Origin: Albifimbria verrucaria | Lineage: Eukaryota > Ascomycota > Sordariomycetes > Hypocreales > Stachybotryaceae | Reading direction: 5' to 3' | Assembly (NCBI GenBank): GCA_020081605.1 | Contig: JAHREC010000062.1 | Span: 4,769,758-4,833,757, forward strand | Length of the DNA: 64,000 nt | Shown: positions 1 to 11,091 of the stretch, piece after piece | Layout of the letters: the number at the start of each line of letters is the position of its first letter | Numbering within the stretch: the first letter of the stretch is position 1 | Program-made: the position numbers and the translations under genes | The notes under the pieces: generated by a model | The model's database searches: none | What the model saw: the letters and a program-made list of their open reading frames with translations, nothing else | What the model was told of the DNA's origin: nothing

Positions 1-78
1 ACTTAGTCACCGACCTCCCTCGCTTCTACACAGTCGAAGCACTAGAAGTTGGCTTTCTCATCGGCCTTCTATGACCAC

Positions 79-1293
79 TTATTTCTTGGCCTGGCATTCC
101 ATCGGGTCGGATAAAGGGCATACTGGCATATCCTCCACTAGACCCTCTCCATTCCAGAGCGGACCCCCAGGATAGTGCCAGTCCTTGTCCAGTTGCTTCA
201 TGTCAGACATTGCTTGCGAATAGTGCATTCCTAGAGAATTGTTAACAAGCCATAGGAACACGAGACTTTCTGTATTCATACCGGTGGAGTTAATACCGAG
301 ATCACGAGGGATAAGTATGCCCGAGGGCAAGAGACTTGTGCTGTCGCTTTCTATGCGGATTTGTGCACATGAGGGATACAGTTGAGCTCCATATGTGCTA
401 CCGGTGCGAGCTGGCCAGATTTGATCCATACGCATTAAGTAATCTCCTGCTGGGGTCTGATGTGGAATCGTAAATGTGATCTGACTGTGATCAGCCCCAA
501 ACCCTGATGTGGCTGACTGAATACTCACCCGCGGCGGATCTTTCTCGTCGTTGTATGCAAACCAGTGGACGGGTTTAGGATTGTTCTGCCGCCACTCTAA
601 GCCCATTGTGAATATCTTCAACCATTCACCTGACCCATCATACTCATGGATATCTTGGTCCTTTGGGACTGGTGAAAGGTGCACAACTACGGGTCCCCAG
701 TGAATGAAATGCCAAATCCACTACACTTGTTAGCCAAGAATTGAAGTGAGGTAGAGAAACTTCCGTGAAGCTACTGGTCGGTTTCTTCTCATACAATCGA
801 CTTACATTATCCTTTGCAGAACATGATCCACGATCATCGGGGCACTTGTACCAATTATCGTCAGACCAAGATTCTAGGTCTCCCGCATCTATGACTATCT
901 CAAAAGAGTCTCCGGCTTGCACTGTGAGAACTTCTGTTTGTGTTGCCCAGTTCATATTATCACGGCCACACCGGACAGATTCTGCGCTGTCCTTTATAAA
1001 AGTCGGCCAGTGAAAGCCACGATACGGGGCGCTATTACCCGGTTCAGATCCATCCCCTTCGTACATATTGGTTTTATTGCTAACAGTATGAGCATTTAGG
1101 TACCATCAGAGATAGCAACAAATACCGGATGAATTGATATGGCTTTTGCCAGTCACCATTGTGACGAAGACGCGCAAATGTGTCTAGGAACCCATGTGAG
1201 TAAGGTAAATCAGCTATAGAACAATGACGTACAATGACCTTGAGCCAAAGAGGCCACTGTCACAAGAGCTAGGAAGATATGTTCAAAGGCCAT
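79..1293 (-). CDS. AA9 lytic polysaccharide monooxygenase, secreted
   Basis: Copper-dependent oxidative cleavage of cellulose or related glucans outside the cell. Five exons can be placed: 1293-1233, 1183-1126, 1079-806, 720-282 and 230-79, giving about 327 aa with no frameshift. A signal peptide (MAFEHIFLALVTVASLAQG) is followed directly by His, so the mature N-terminus would be the copper-brace His1, reading HYTFARL. The second brace His is in HWGP at the start of exon 4. The axial Tyr lies in AQLYPSCAQI, as in AA9. The C-terminus has the WHYPGGPLW segment seen in some family members. The last intron (231-281) is 51 nt and in frame, so it could be missed as coding. No cellulose-binding module is visible. 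The gene is complete and one of the few here with no suspected base loss. Confidence 0.93.
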
Positions 1294-2397
1294 GGCGCTT
1301 GCAGCTCCTTATTGGTTATCCTAGTGGTGACAGAGTTCGAGCCTTCACAATATACATCAATTGGAATTTAGGCTGCCTCCTTGGCCTAGGATCTTATAGC
1401 CTTCACGAAGTCGTGGCTTAGGATGGTTCGGACTTGTAGGGTCGATTCAACGTTCTCCAGTCAACATATTTAGGACAAAATCTACTGCACATTGTGCGTT
1501 CATGTATGCTCTCCGCTTATTAGAATATGGCCTTTCGTAGTCATACCTTCCTAAATCTCACCGTGATCTACAACACTGCGGCAGTACGGTTGGTGACCTT
1601 GATGCATGCAGTAGACGTCAAGAACAATGCTGTAAAGCTGCAATATCTTCTAAGGGTGTGTAGATAACGCTCAATTGTGTGATAAAGTAACTCTTGCCAA
1701 TATATCGGAAGCTTCTTCTTTTGGCTGCATCCTCATATCCCCAAATTGATCGGAAACACAGCAGAATACGATGATCTATCCCTCTTAAGTACCGGAGAAG
1801 CACAGAACGAGATGCCCAAAGTTATCGTTTTAATAAATCGCCTGCAGGTTGCCGTTGTACCCCAACAAGGTGTGGCGAGGTATGATTCGTTCGGGTTTAT
1901 TCTAAGATAGAAGAGAACGTAACCGTGTCAGCTTGCATTATAAACGTTACATCCTGTATCAATTAATTTATGTGCAAGGTACATCTTGCCAATTAGGTAT
2001 CAGAGTATGACTGGGTAAAAGGGATTTACACTTACCTACTACCTTCATGTGCCAAGGCCGGCAGAGTCAAGAGAATTAACCCTAAGCTTCTCAAATCCTA
2101 ATTCCTGCCGAAGTAGAAAAACATTGTACGAGAAAAACAGTTAATATGATCTTACTGTTGGGTGCATAATATACCCTCAGTAACCTCGAGATGTAGAGAC
2201 CCCGCGCAACAAAGTGAACATCTCATGGAAAGTACAATGCGAAGCTTCTTCGACTGTGGCAATTGTAGTTAGTGTATGTGAATCCTACATGGCAAGAACA
2301 AGTAGGTCGTGCAGTGCTTTTGTCGGTGGTAGGTACTAACATCATAGATTTTGTTTATTTTGTTTCTGTTCGTTGCGGCAAAAATTACAAAAAGAAA
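1294..2397. other. Intergenic, no gene recognised
   Basis: About 1.1 kb upstream of the AA9 gene. Short open frames exist but none resembles a protein family or has convincing splice structure. It presumably holds the AA9 promoter. Confidence 0.5.
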
Positions 2398-2469
2398 AGG
2401 TCACAGTGGGGATCGAACCCACAATCTCCTGATTCGTAGTCAGACGCCTTGCCATTGGGCCATGCGACC
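2398..2469 (-). tRNA. tRNA-Arg (anticodon ACG)
   Basis: The minus strand folds as a standard cloverleaf. The acceptor GGTCGCA pairs with TGTGACC. The anticodon stem is TCTGA/TCAGG around the loop CTACGAA, giving anticodon ACG. The T-arm is GTGGG-TTCGATC-CCCAC. There is no intron. A T-rich run follows the 3' end, as expected for RNA polymerase III termination. The identity rests on the anticodon read from a well-formed 7-nt loop. Confidence 0.9.
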
Positions 2470-2484
2470 AGTGTAACGCGGTGC

Positions 2485-2520
2485 TCGTAGTCAGACGACT
2501 TGTCGCTGTGCCATGCGACC
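2485..2520 (-). pseudogene. Duplicated 5' half of the adjacent tRNA-Arg
   Basis: These 36 bases match 31 of 36 positions of 2434-2469, the 5' half of the neighbouring tRNA-Arg up to its anticodon loop, in the same orientation with a 51-bp offset. The copy contains the A-box part but no anticodon 3' stem, T-arm or B box, so it cannot be a working tRNA gene. It breaks off at the anticodon loop. Confidence 0.75.
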
Positions 2521-2684
2521 GGTACTATTGATGTGCACTGATATAATACAGTTTATAAAGAGAGTGACGGCGTTGAATGCATGGTATTCGCAGAGAAGTT
2601 GAAGAACGATTTACTAGCAAATCGAAGATTCTTCTAGGATAACTAGACAGAAACGTACTAAGCTGAATATGTCAGGAGGGAAAA

Positions 2685-2690
<6 letters not shown>

Positions 2691-2716
<26 letters not shown>
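2691..2716. repeat. (TA)13 microsatellite
   Basis: Uninterrupted TA dinucleotide tract of 26 bp in an otherwise gene-free stretch (2523-3247). No coding frame nearby is convincing. Confidence 0.95.
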
Positions 2717-2721
<5 letters not shown>

Positions 2722-3247
2722 AATTTGAGCAGATTCATCACATCCTCAAAACACAAGGCAACTTTTGTGTCGATTCTCCTAGTAGAGGTTCGGTTTGAGA
2801 GGCGGAGATTGATCAAAAGAAATATAGCTATGCACGAATGGTTACATTTCTTGCATGGCCCATTATTGGTCCGAGCAAATGATAAGCACGGCACAGGTCT
2901 TTCGTTCTACTGTCTCAGGATGAAACCAAGGCCTGCACCGCTGCGAGCTGTTATCAAAGCATGGGCACAGCATGAAGGTGCCAGATAATTCATGTGAGCT
3001 GTTCAACAACCTTTCGTAAGTAGTCCTAGCGATGAATAACTGCAGTTGTGGAAGGTGAACCCACTACGTCATGTTTTATGGCAAATCGGTGCTCATAAGA
3101 CTCCTGCCATCGTTCCAAATCCTGAACATTCAGGGAAGTGTGTTGGGAAGATCATGGAAGCTAATTTAGGAACATTAGGACTATATAGAGCTGCAAATCA
3201 AGGTCCATGTGCTGGATTGTACAATCAAGTCATATAACGAGAACTTA

Positions 3248-3499
3248 TCTCATTGAATGTGCGAAGGGCACATCTACATTATGGACCCGCAATATCTTAG
3301 TCAACATGTCGATATATGAAGAAACTTAATATCGCTCTATTGATGGTAGATATACTATGTAGATCGTAAAGTCGCTAAATATGGGACTTCTATTACCACC
3401 TAATTTGATAGCTAGCCAACGTCACCCTTTTTCCCACGGTTTTAATAGGATGAGATCCATGTCTATCATGTAGATGTGCCCTTCGCACATTCAATGAGA
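3248..3499. mobile_element. MITE with ~32-bp terminal inverted repeats and TA target duplication
   Basis: The sequence beginning TCTCATTGAATGTGCGAAGG at 3248 recurs as its exact reverse complement ending at 3499. The perfect inverted match covers 3247-3279 and 3468-3500. Both ends are flanked by TA (3246-3247 and 3500-3501), the target site of Tc1/mariner-type transposases. The 252-bp element has no coding capacity, so it fits a non-autonomous MITE mobilised in trans. Perfect repeats suggest a fairly recent insertion. Confidence 0.85.
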
Positions 3500-3553
3500 T
3501 ATAGCTATAACCCAGGAGGCAACCACCGAATCTCTGGCCAGTCTTGAGATAGT

Positions 3554-5343
3554 TTGAGCAAGTTGAATCCTATTTTCATGCACATCTTACTAAGATGCAA
3601 CCCAGACCAGGGCAACCAAATACGTGCAATGTATAATAACGAATTCAGTATCTATCCGCCGTTTTCACTACCAACCTTTCGTATCGCTCCTCAAAAACTC
3701 CTTTTCACCAAGCTCGTTGCACTCAGTGCACATAATGGCGAACTATTCCTGCTCCCTAATTCCATTTCGGCACCTGTAGTTCCAGGTGTAGATGTGCTAG
3801 AGCTATCCGCTATACCGGTAGGAAAATACGCCATTCCTCAGTCTGAAATTGCCAATCATGGTACATTCCCTCAGGGACAGTGGATTTTTGTAATGTCACA
3901 GTGACATTCGCAAGTGAAAATATTGACAAACAGGTCATTGTAGAGGTCTGGTTACCCTCTGAGGAGACGTGGAATGACCGTATCATGGCTGTGGGTGGGG
4001 AGGTCTCATAACAGGTCGCCTCAGGTACGACCAGATGGCCGGCATTGTCGGTGAGAATTTTGCTATATACACCACTGATGCCGGCCTCGCCGATCCGCAT
4101 AGTCCTGTAAGCTGGGCCCTTAACAAGTCGGGTGATATCGATGAAAATATGATGGAGTACTGGGGCCACACCTCTTTGAGTGATTTGGTTTGTTCGGTCA
4201 TTTCTAAAGAACCTATCTTTCCATTACTGAATTTATACGCAAACTAGACAGCTATTGGTAAGAGTGTTGTGGAGAGTTTTTATGGGAGGTCAACTGCCTA
4301 CTCCTACTATTCCGGCTGTTCCATGGGGGCCTCCAGGGATATACTCTCGCCCAGCGATATCCAGACGCATACGACGGGATTGCAGCAGCAGCGCCTGCTA
4401 TCAGGCTGCATGAAATCTTCATGGCCTGGTTATGGCCACAGCTTCAAATGAATCTAGCTGGAAAGTACCCTCATGGCTGCGAGATTGACTCCTTGACAGC
4501 CATTGCGATGGCCAGGTGCGATGACAAGGATGGAGTTATTGATGGTATCATCATGAATCCCTTGGCATGTGATCCGTTTGACCCCTTTGAAGAGGTAGGT
4601 TCCTCGGTGGTGAAGTGTCTGAACCCAGATAGCATGAAAATTAGCAAGGCGGCAGCATTTGTTGCCAATGCCACCTGGACTGGTATATGGGACGAGGCAG
4701 TTGAATCCATCTTCTTCGCACATCATTACGGGACAGACCTTACTGGTATTAAGACTGGTGCTGGAGTTGCAGCTACAACTTGTCGTGATGCCGGAGAAGA
4801 CTGTCAGGGGCGCCGCTACCCCGTGCGCTATCATGGCTTCAGGTATTCGGGTTAAGGGACCCAGATTTCCAATTTGAGAACCTGACACTCGAAGAATTCT
4901 ATTCGGTTTTGCAGAGCGGGAAAGAATTCTTTGATCGATATGTTGGCTCCACAAATGTCAATCTGAGCCAGTTTCGAGAGGCTGGTGGGAAGCTCATCAC
5001 GTACCATGGACTGGTATGTCTAAGCACAGCTACTGCTTACATTTCAGACGTATCTCGTGTTAATCTTCTCATAGGCCGATCAGACGATTCCTTCCGGCTT
5101 AACGCGAGACTATTACAAAAGGCCATGGCTTTCGACGCAGATGTGTCGAGCTACTTCCGCTACTTCGAGATTCCTGCCCTGGGACATTGCGTAGGGAATG
5201 GTCACCCCAATAAAACATTTAATATTTTAAGAAATTGGGTTGAGAATGACACTGCTCCTGATTCTATGACAGTTCAAATCAAAGGCTCGAGCGGCGATTC
5301 GAGTAATAGGACTGTGTGGGCGTATCCACAGGTGGCGGAGTAG
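3554..5343 (+). CDS. Tannase / feruloyl esterase family hydrolase (frame-broken)
   Basis: Secreted-type ester hydrolase of the tannase/feruloyl esterase family (PF07519), acting on tannins or plant cell-wall phenolic esters. Family landmarks appear in order: DFCNVTVTF near 3885; IYTTDAG near 4065; the nucleophile region YYSGCSMG near 4305; a calcium-loop-like stretch CDDKDGVIDGI near 4520; GGKLITYHG and ADQTIPSG with the catalytic Asp across an intron (5014-5074); and GHC with the catalytic His near 5185. A second intron fits 4188-4247. The reading frame must shift at five points, each explained by one missing base: T run 3885-3889, G runs 3997-4000, 4325-4329 and 4849-4851, and A run 5117-5120. 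The true start and signal peptide are not clear; 3554 is the first Met of the open N-terminal frame. Confidence 0.82.
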
Positions 5344-5540
5344 AGAAGGAGTTGTAGGAAGTTGCTACGACCAAAATTTGGCACCTGAAGTAACGCACCA
5401 AGCAATATCCTCTTATCAGACGCTATTTTAACGCTGGATTGATTGCTTTGTATTGATTCAGCCCGGGCTCTAGCTAGGCAGATCGTTGTTGGCTTCGTTA
5501 TAATCAATTAAGCTGTAGAGCTGTGTGCAGACATCAAGCA

Positions 5541-5753
5541 TTATGTCGTGTCGTCTATGCTCCCTTTATAATTGATTATAAAAGTTGGCTGGTTTCTATC
5601 ATTAGACAAATCTAGTAAGGCATAGATACAGTCTTGAGGGTCCGTTGACTGCCATTGATCGGTAAGACGAGGCATCCGAAGGTTGTCCATCATGCCCGGA
5701 AATGAGCCGTGCTGGGAGTGATCGAGTTCCGTCAAACTGACATCCGAACACAC
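5541..5753 (-). pseudogene. HET-domain fragment
   Basis: About 70 residues resemble the stretch of heterokaryon-incompatibility (HET, PF06985) proteins that follows the core domain. The key pattern is TDPQDCIYALLDLSNDR followed by INYKGSID, matching the usual DPRDKIYALLGL...DY form. No N-terminal HET core or long C-terminal tail is visible around it. I read it as a remnant, though an unrecognised exon structure is possible. Confidence 0.5.
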
Positions 5754-6952
5754 AAGGGGCTGTGAGTTTTCACTTTATAATCTGAAGAGTGGTTACAGTA
5801 TTGGTGGAAGCTCGTACAATTTGAGGTATCCTTTCATCCACCATGAGAATCCACTGAGCTTCTTACGATATTATATGAGCCGCAACCCGGGAAACATAGG
5901 ATAACGCAGAGCTTTAAACCATGGACAGAGTCGTGTTATCTAATCATCGTAACTGAATTACTTGTTTATATGGCTAATAATGCAAACACAAGGGTATGGG
6001 TCTGCAGATTGAAGATGCGGCTAGTATCGCGCCAAGACAAAACTTTGTTTTTCTTCTTTAACACTATGACGCTGGACGTCGATGTTACTCGGCCAATAGG
6101 CCAAGGTAAAGAGACCATAAGCACGGGTATCAAGTCAGCCGTGCCCAATCATCTTACTGAACACGATAAACATCCTCTGTACACTAATGCCTCATGACTT
6201 TTGACAAACTTTCCTACGTCTTCAGTTGATCGTATGCAAATACGCGTGACTGGTGAGGCTTCAACCGTAGTTGCACCTTTTATTCTGCACCAATCCATCG
6301 GTGAATCTCCTCTAATTGACAAGTAGCAGTTTGTTGTGGTTTGATGGGTTGTCAATTTTTGTTCGATGCATATCATTGAGATAGTATTCTAGAGTGTGCC
6401 TTAGACATGGCTCCATGTTCGTAGTAATGCTGTTAGTGTGTTGCGGTGAGTGATTTTATCCTTCGTTCAAGTTCTCAGAAGCTTCATGATTCATAGCTGT
6501 GGCTGTGCATTCTTCTTTGAGGCAAAGGAAAGGAACATGGTTAGAACAACCATGTTGACTCTATGTTTAGAGGGAAACTGCTGGAGGGCGTGATTAGTTT
6601 TGGCTGCCTAAACCTTTGGAGCTAGCCAGGCTGCTTATGCGCATCGGTCTCCCCACAAAGGCAAAGAAAGGCCCGTGTTTACTATGATCCACTTGAAACG
6701 CCATTGCCGAATTAGGAAGTAATTGAACGCGGGCCACGTACTGTAGTCCCTCCAACATGCTGGAGCTGAGAGCTTCGCCCGTATGAATCGTGAGTTGAGA
6801 GGCCCAAGTAATCAAGCTAATCAAACATTTGAGCACGAGTACGACACGGTTGGCGGCTATAAGAACTCGTTGCTTTCGCTGTCAAGAATGCAGTTATTGA
6901 ACTTCAGCACTCTCTCCAGGCCAGCTTCGTCATTCCCCACTAAGCACCGATT
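5754..6952. other. Intergenic, no gene recognised
   Basis: About 1.2 kb with only short unsupported frames on both strands. The last part should hold the promoter of the secreted-protein gene that starts at 6953. Confidence 0.45.
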
Positions 6953-7679
6953 ATGCATCTCGCTCAGCTCTTTTGCGCCACGGTAATGGCGTCGGCGGTG
7001 TCGGCTACCAATTGTTCCAAATGTGGCACCTTTCCAGCCTCTTGGAACGAGTTTTCGTCCGACTTTAAGCAGCCTCAGCCTCCTCTTGTCAAGGCGGGAT
7101 TTGAGGCCAGTTTCATCCAACACAAATGGTAAGTCGGCGCTGTCAAAATCCCGTCGCTAGGAATTGAGAACAGACCTTAATTTGTCTTTAGGGATGAGAA
7201 TGTCTCTCATATAACGGCTGGGTACATAGTTAATTCTCCGAGTGAGCTTTCGGTCCGTGTGGACCAAGCTCAGGGACGCGAGCTTTCCTCGTCTTTCTTT
7301 AACTACGCCAATGTCACGGAAGCGGGTCTTGTCGAAAATACTCTGACCACCTACACGCCTGAGTCTGACAAACCAGTGGTTTGGAAGGGTTATGTCAACT
7401 CAAATTTCCCCATCTTCCAAGATGATTTTCTCGTCACTTCTGGAGCCAGCTTCTCAGGATTAGTTGACAGAAACTTTGTTGGTCGTGTCGCCGCTGTAAG
7501 TCATGTCCGTCCTCGTCCACCATATCCAGCTCACAGCGAAACAGTGGAGTATCATGTATCAGGGCGTCATCCCGGTAACCGTCTTTGTCAACAACTGCAA
7601 TGTAATGGTTGGCTATGATTACTTCTCTCCTGGTAGACGCACCCGGGTTACAACTCAGTTTTTCAACATCAAGGCCTAA
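6953..7679 (+). CDS. Secreted hypothetical protein, 204 aa
   Basis: Three exons, 6953-7128, 7192-7495 and 7545-7679, join cleanly in frame to give 204 aa. The donors are GTAAGT and the acceptors TTTAG and AACAG. The N-terminus MHLAQLFCATVMASAVSA is a good signal peptide, followed by NCSKCG with a close Cys pair. Further features are FEASFIQHKWDENVSHITAG near residues 50-70 and a C-terminal block VPVTVFVNN...VGYDYFSP. No catalytic motif or transmembrane segment is visible. I do not recognise a named family. The gene is convergent with the Zn2Cys6 factor at 7828-9326, 150 bp away, and shows no suspected base loss. Confidence 0.82.
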
Positions 7680-7827
7680 AGGGAGGATTGCACACGGCAC
7701 ACTGCCACGCCAAACATTCACCAGTTACTTTCACACACCCTCTGGCCATTCAAACTGCTCAGCGGTCACAATAAGGGTTGTACACCAATACTGTTCATAG
7801 AGAGGTTGAATTTTGAATAATAATTCA

Positions 7828-9326
7828 CTACATTGTTTTTGAACTTAGCCAGAGATCTTGCAAATCCGATTGAACCCATGATGAGATAGCAAAGCCTTGT
7901 TGGTGAATTTGGTGAAGTAGGTCAATAACTCGCGTCCTTTGAAATGGCTCAGTTGCATATGTGCCAACCACTCTCAGTGGGAATAGTAGCAAAAGACCAG
8001 GAATGTGAGTCCTCCGAAGGGCGTTCTCTGACAGGCAAGTAATAGTGTTGACGAGATGCTTTATCTGGGTTTGGTCCAGAGAAGGTATATCGCATTCATC
8101 CCAACAATCATAGTAAGCATAACTTTGGCAGATGAACAACAAGGCAGCGCAATAATTGATGATTGCTAGTTGACAGTCTCGAGTCAAATTTCTTGTGGAA
8201 AGTTTAGCGGCTCGAATTTTCATCAACAGTTGCTGGTGAATCACGCGCCCCTCTTGGACAAGGTTTAGTACTGGTGCATCGATTTCTCCCGGCATTTGCT
8301 GCATGAGCTCCATCGTGGTGAATAATCTATTGGATATTCAGTCAGCAATGGCCAGTTTGGCACAGGCAAATCCCACATACTGTTGAACCACACGAGCACA
8401 TCGAAGCATAAACTGCAGTGATGACTCTATCACACCCACGTTCCTGTTTGTCAACGGGAAAGGGGTTCATCTACTGAAAGATCCGTATCTGTACCATAAG
8501 AAATAGTTCTCGTAATTTCGAGGTACCGATGTACTTCAATAAGCTTTCTACTAAGCGGTGATCGCTTCGCAGTAGTGGGCATTGACTGAATTACTTTGCT
8601 CATTCCGAAGACCATATGCATCGGCCAGTTGGCCACGGACGCACTAGACATGAGCTACGTTAATCTTAGCATTACTCAATCGGGGATGATATCAGCAACC
8701 AAACTACCTCAAATAGTCCCAGGAGGAACGTGATCCAAAGAGTTTGCTCATTTGGTCGGTAGGCTTCTGATTTCAGCTGCGTCCTGAAGGCTTCGATACA
8801 CTTGCCGTACAAGCGATATGCTTCAAAATGTGGCGATAATCGCTTCTCAAAGGATTGAACGTAACCTGTTCTGCTTGCTTCTAGCGCCCTGATGCCCAAG
8901 ACTACGTCGCGGAGGATATCAGATGACTGCAGAAGAGGTAACAGGTCCTCTGCTATAGAAGTAAAGCTGCTTGTAAATTGACAACGCTGGAGAAAATTCG
9001 CAAAGTAATCTAAGAATTGAGCATCGATTTGTGATGGTACTGGCTGGCTCACTGCTCCTGGTGCGGATGTCCGAGCAGTCGTGGGCAAGACAGCCACAAA
9101 TTTGACTTCCTTGGGAGACTTTGGAGACTGCGGCTGGCAGTATTTGCTTGTACGAACGCAATAATGGCAGGGAAATGCCCATCGCACTGGAACTCCTTCA
9201 GTCATCATATTACCACAGCGTTGGTACTCCGCGCGCTGGTATCCTAACCTTGATTCGTCGAGTTGCACAGGCTTGACAGCGAGATAGTCTCTTCCTTTTG
9301 TCCAAGGGTCCAACTGTGCGAGTCAT
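7828..9326 (-). CDS. Zn2Cys6 transcription factor with fungal_trans_2-type C-terminus
   Basis: Nuclear DNA-binding regulator. The first exon (9326-9249) encodes a basic stretch and RCQACATRRIK. After an intron (9248-9187), CDG...FPCHYCVRTSKYC completes the C-x2-C-x6-C...C-x2-C-x6-C cluster. The frame slips just after CDG, consistent with one missing G in GGG. The middle region (FLQRCQFTSS, LPLLQSSDILRDVVLG) and the block after the 53-nt intron at 8655-8707 fit the PF11951 fungal-specific domain. A second slip occurs in the C run near 8460. A further intron lies near 8330-8385, before the last exon beginning LFTTMELMQQ. Its targets are unknown; the adjacent secreted-protein gene is a candidate only by position. 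Confidence 0.85.
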
Positions 9327-11091
9327 ATTGCTGATAATGCAACTGCTTGCGGTTAACACTCGGGTAGTGTGCTAAATGCCGTGATGAGACGTTGGATGGA
9401 TGAGTCAAGAATGAATATAATTTAGTGTTGGAACTACTTTGTAGGGAAGGGCCAAAGCCAAGTTAGAGAGTGTTACGTATGCTTATCTAATTTCGTCTTA
9501 GGGCCATCGCCAGCCGCATGCCGCAGCATGTTGGGCAGTTCAGGCTCAACCTACCGTCAGAATTGCTTTCAAAAGTGGAAGAACGTGATTTAACTATTAC
9601 TTATTGATAAACAATTCATATGCTGACGCTTGGTTCACGAAGGCCTTGAAGCACTATATACACCACTGGTACGGGCATGTCTATCCGAGAGAACAAAAAT
9701 GGTATTCGAGTGGCAAGTACTTTCACGTACCCTATACTGTACTGGCTTAAACCTCAGTGTCTGGTGTAGTGTTCTACCTTTGGGAGTAAGGAGGGCCCAT
9801 AGAGCAGCGTTTGAATATATACAAAGGACAAAATTTTGGTGTGCTGGTTACTTCTCATTTTATATTGTTCCACAGATACAATAATTCCACGGAAACCAGT
9901 TAGGTGGACAGGTGTGTTTGTTATGATTTGCCCAAAAACTTTTATCTCCTTGGTACATTATGCAATTGCGTAATTTAGAATAGGGTGGAGCGAAGAGTGA
10001 ACTATTCTTTGAATCTAAGACACAAACTGCCTCAAGGGATGCAGCCTATGAAGAATCATTTGGATTGTTTCCCGCAAGCTAGTCAAGGAATCAAAAGACA
10101 ATTGGGTTGGGTTGGCTGAGAGGATAAGCATTTACTTGACAACTCTGTGATGAAGAGGGCTAGCTTCCCAATCCATGATAATACTTGATAACTCGTGGAT
10201 GTCTTAATTGTATAAGTGGTCGAGACGAGCCTTCGAGTTTCTCACGTTGGCTTGTTACATCCTCCGTTACACCCAGAAGGCGTATCAAGCTGGTGTTCTC
10301 GATGTAATGAAGCTCAGGTTGCACAGCAAATACAATATTGACAGCACTCCAACTCACACTGTACTACTCTGTTGACTATCTAGAATTCTATCAAGAAGGA
10401 TAGCGGTGTATACATGAGAGGGTGCATCGATCTAGCTACGTTCCGCTCATTACTTGCGTGAATCAAGCTATGTTCTCGAATCCGATGCTATGGTCTGACC
10501 CATGAACCCTAAGGATCGAAATCTGTGTGCTGGATAAAAAGTGACTAGATGAGACTAATCTAGAAGGCTTTAGCATTATTTCGAAGCCTTACTTGTCCCT
10601 CCAGATCAATCTGGGATATGTTCAAGCGAACAAACCACACAGGCTAAGCTGTTAGATAAATCCCTAGAGCTTTCTACTTGGCATTTCTAGAACAATGCTC
10701 GAACAACTCCCGGTACTATGTACGGAGTGCTCAAGCTGTTGGCTCGAATCCAAGCCGTGATAAGAAGTATTCTTCTCGCTGAACAGGTGGAGGTCGAACA
10801 GGCGGAGGATATCTGGACCATAGTTCGTTCGGTCTGACGTCATCTCTGTTGTGCACTCTTTGAAAACTGATTGCACCTGACTCCAATCCTGAATCACACC
10901 CCTGAGGATGTGGTTCACTGATCTGCCATGTTAACGAAATGCGCTTCTAGTGGTTCAAAACATGATAATTGGCCGTCTCGAAGTTCTTGTTCTCCCATCT
11001 GTCTAACTTTGTAGGTGGAAATTATTCACGTTGCTTCTTTTGTACATTCCTGTCGCAAAATAGCCTCTCCAGTAGGTAGGCTGTCCTAAGG
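9327..11091. other. Gene-poor stretch
   Basis: About 1.8 kb between the starts or ends of flanking genes. Open frames of 65-84 codons occur but none shows family motifs or splice-supported extension. Nothing recognisable. Confidence 0.45.

Noticed and set aside
4454..4954. Long minus-strand frame opposite the tannase gene
   Set aside because: It is a shadow of the conserved tannase coding strand.
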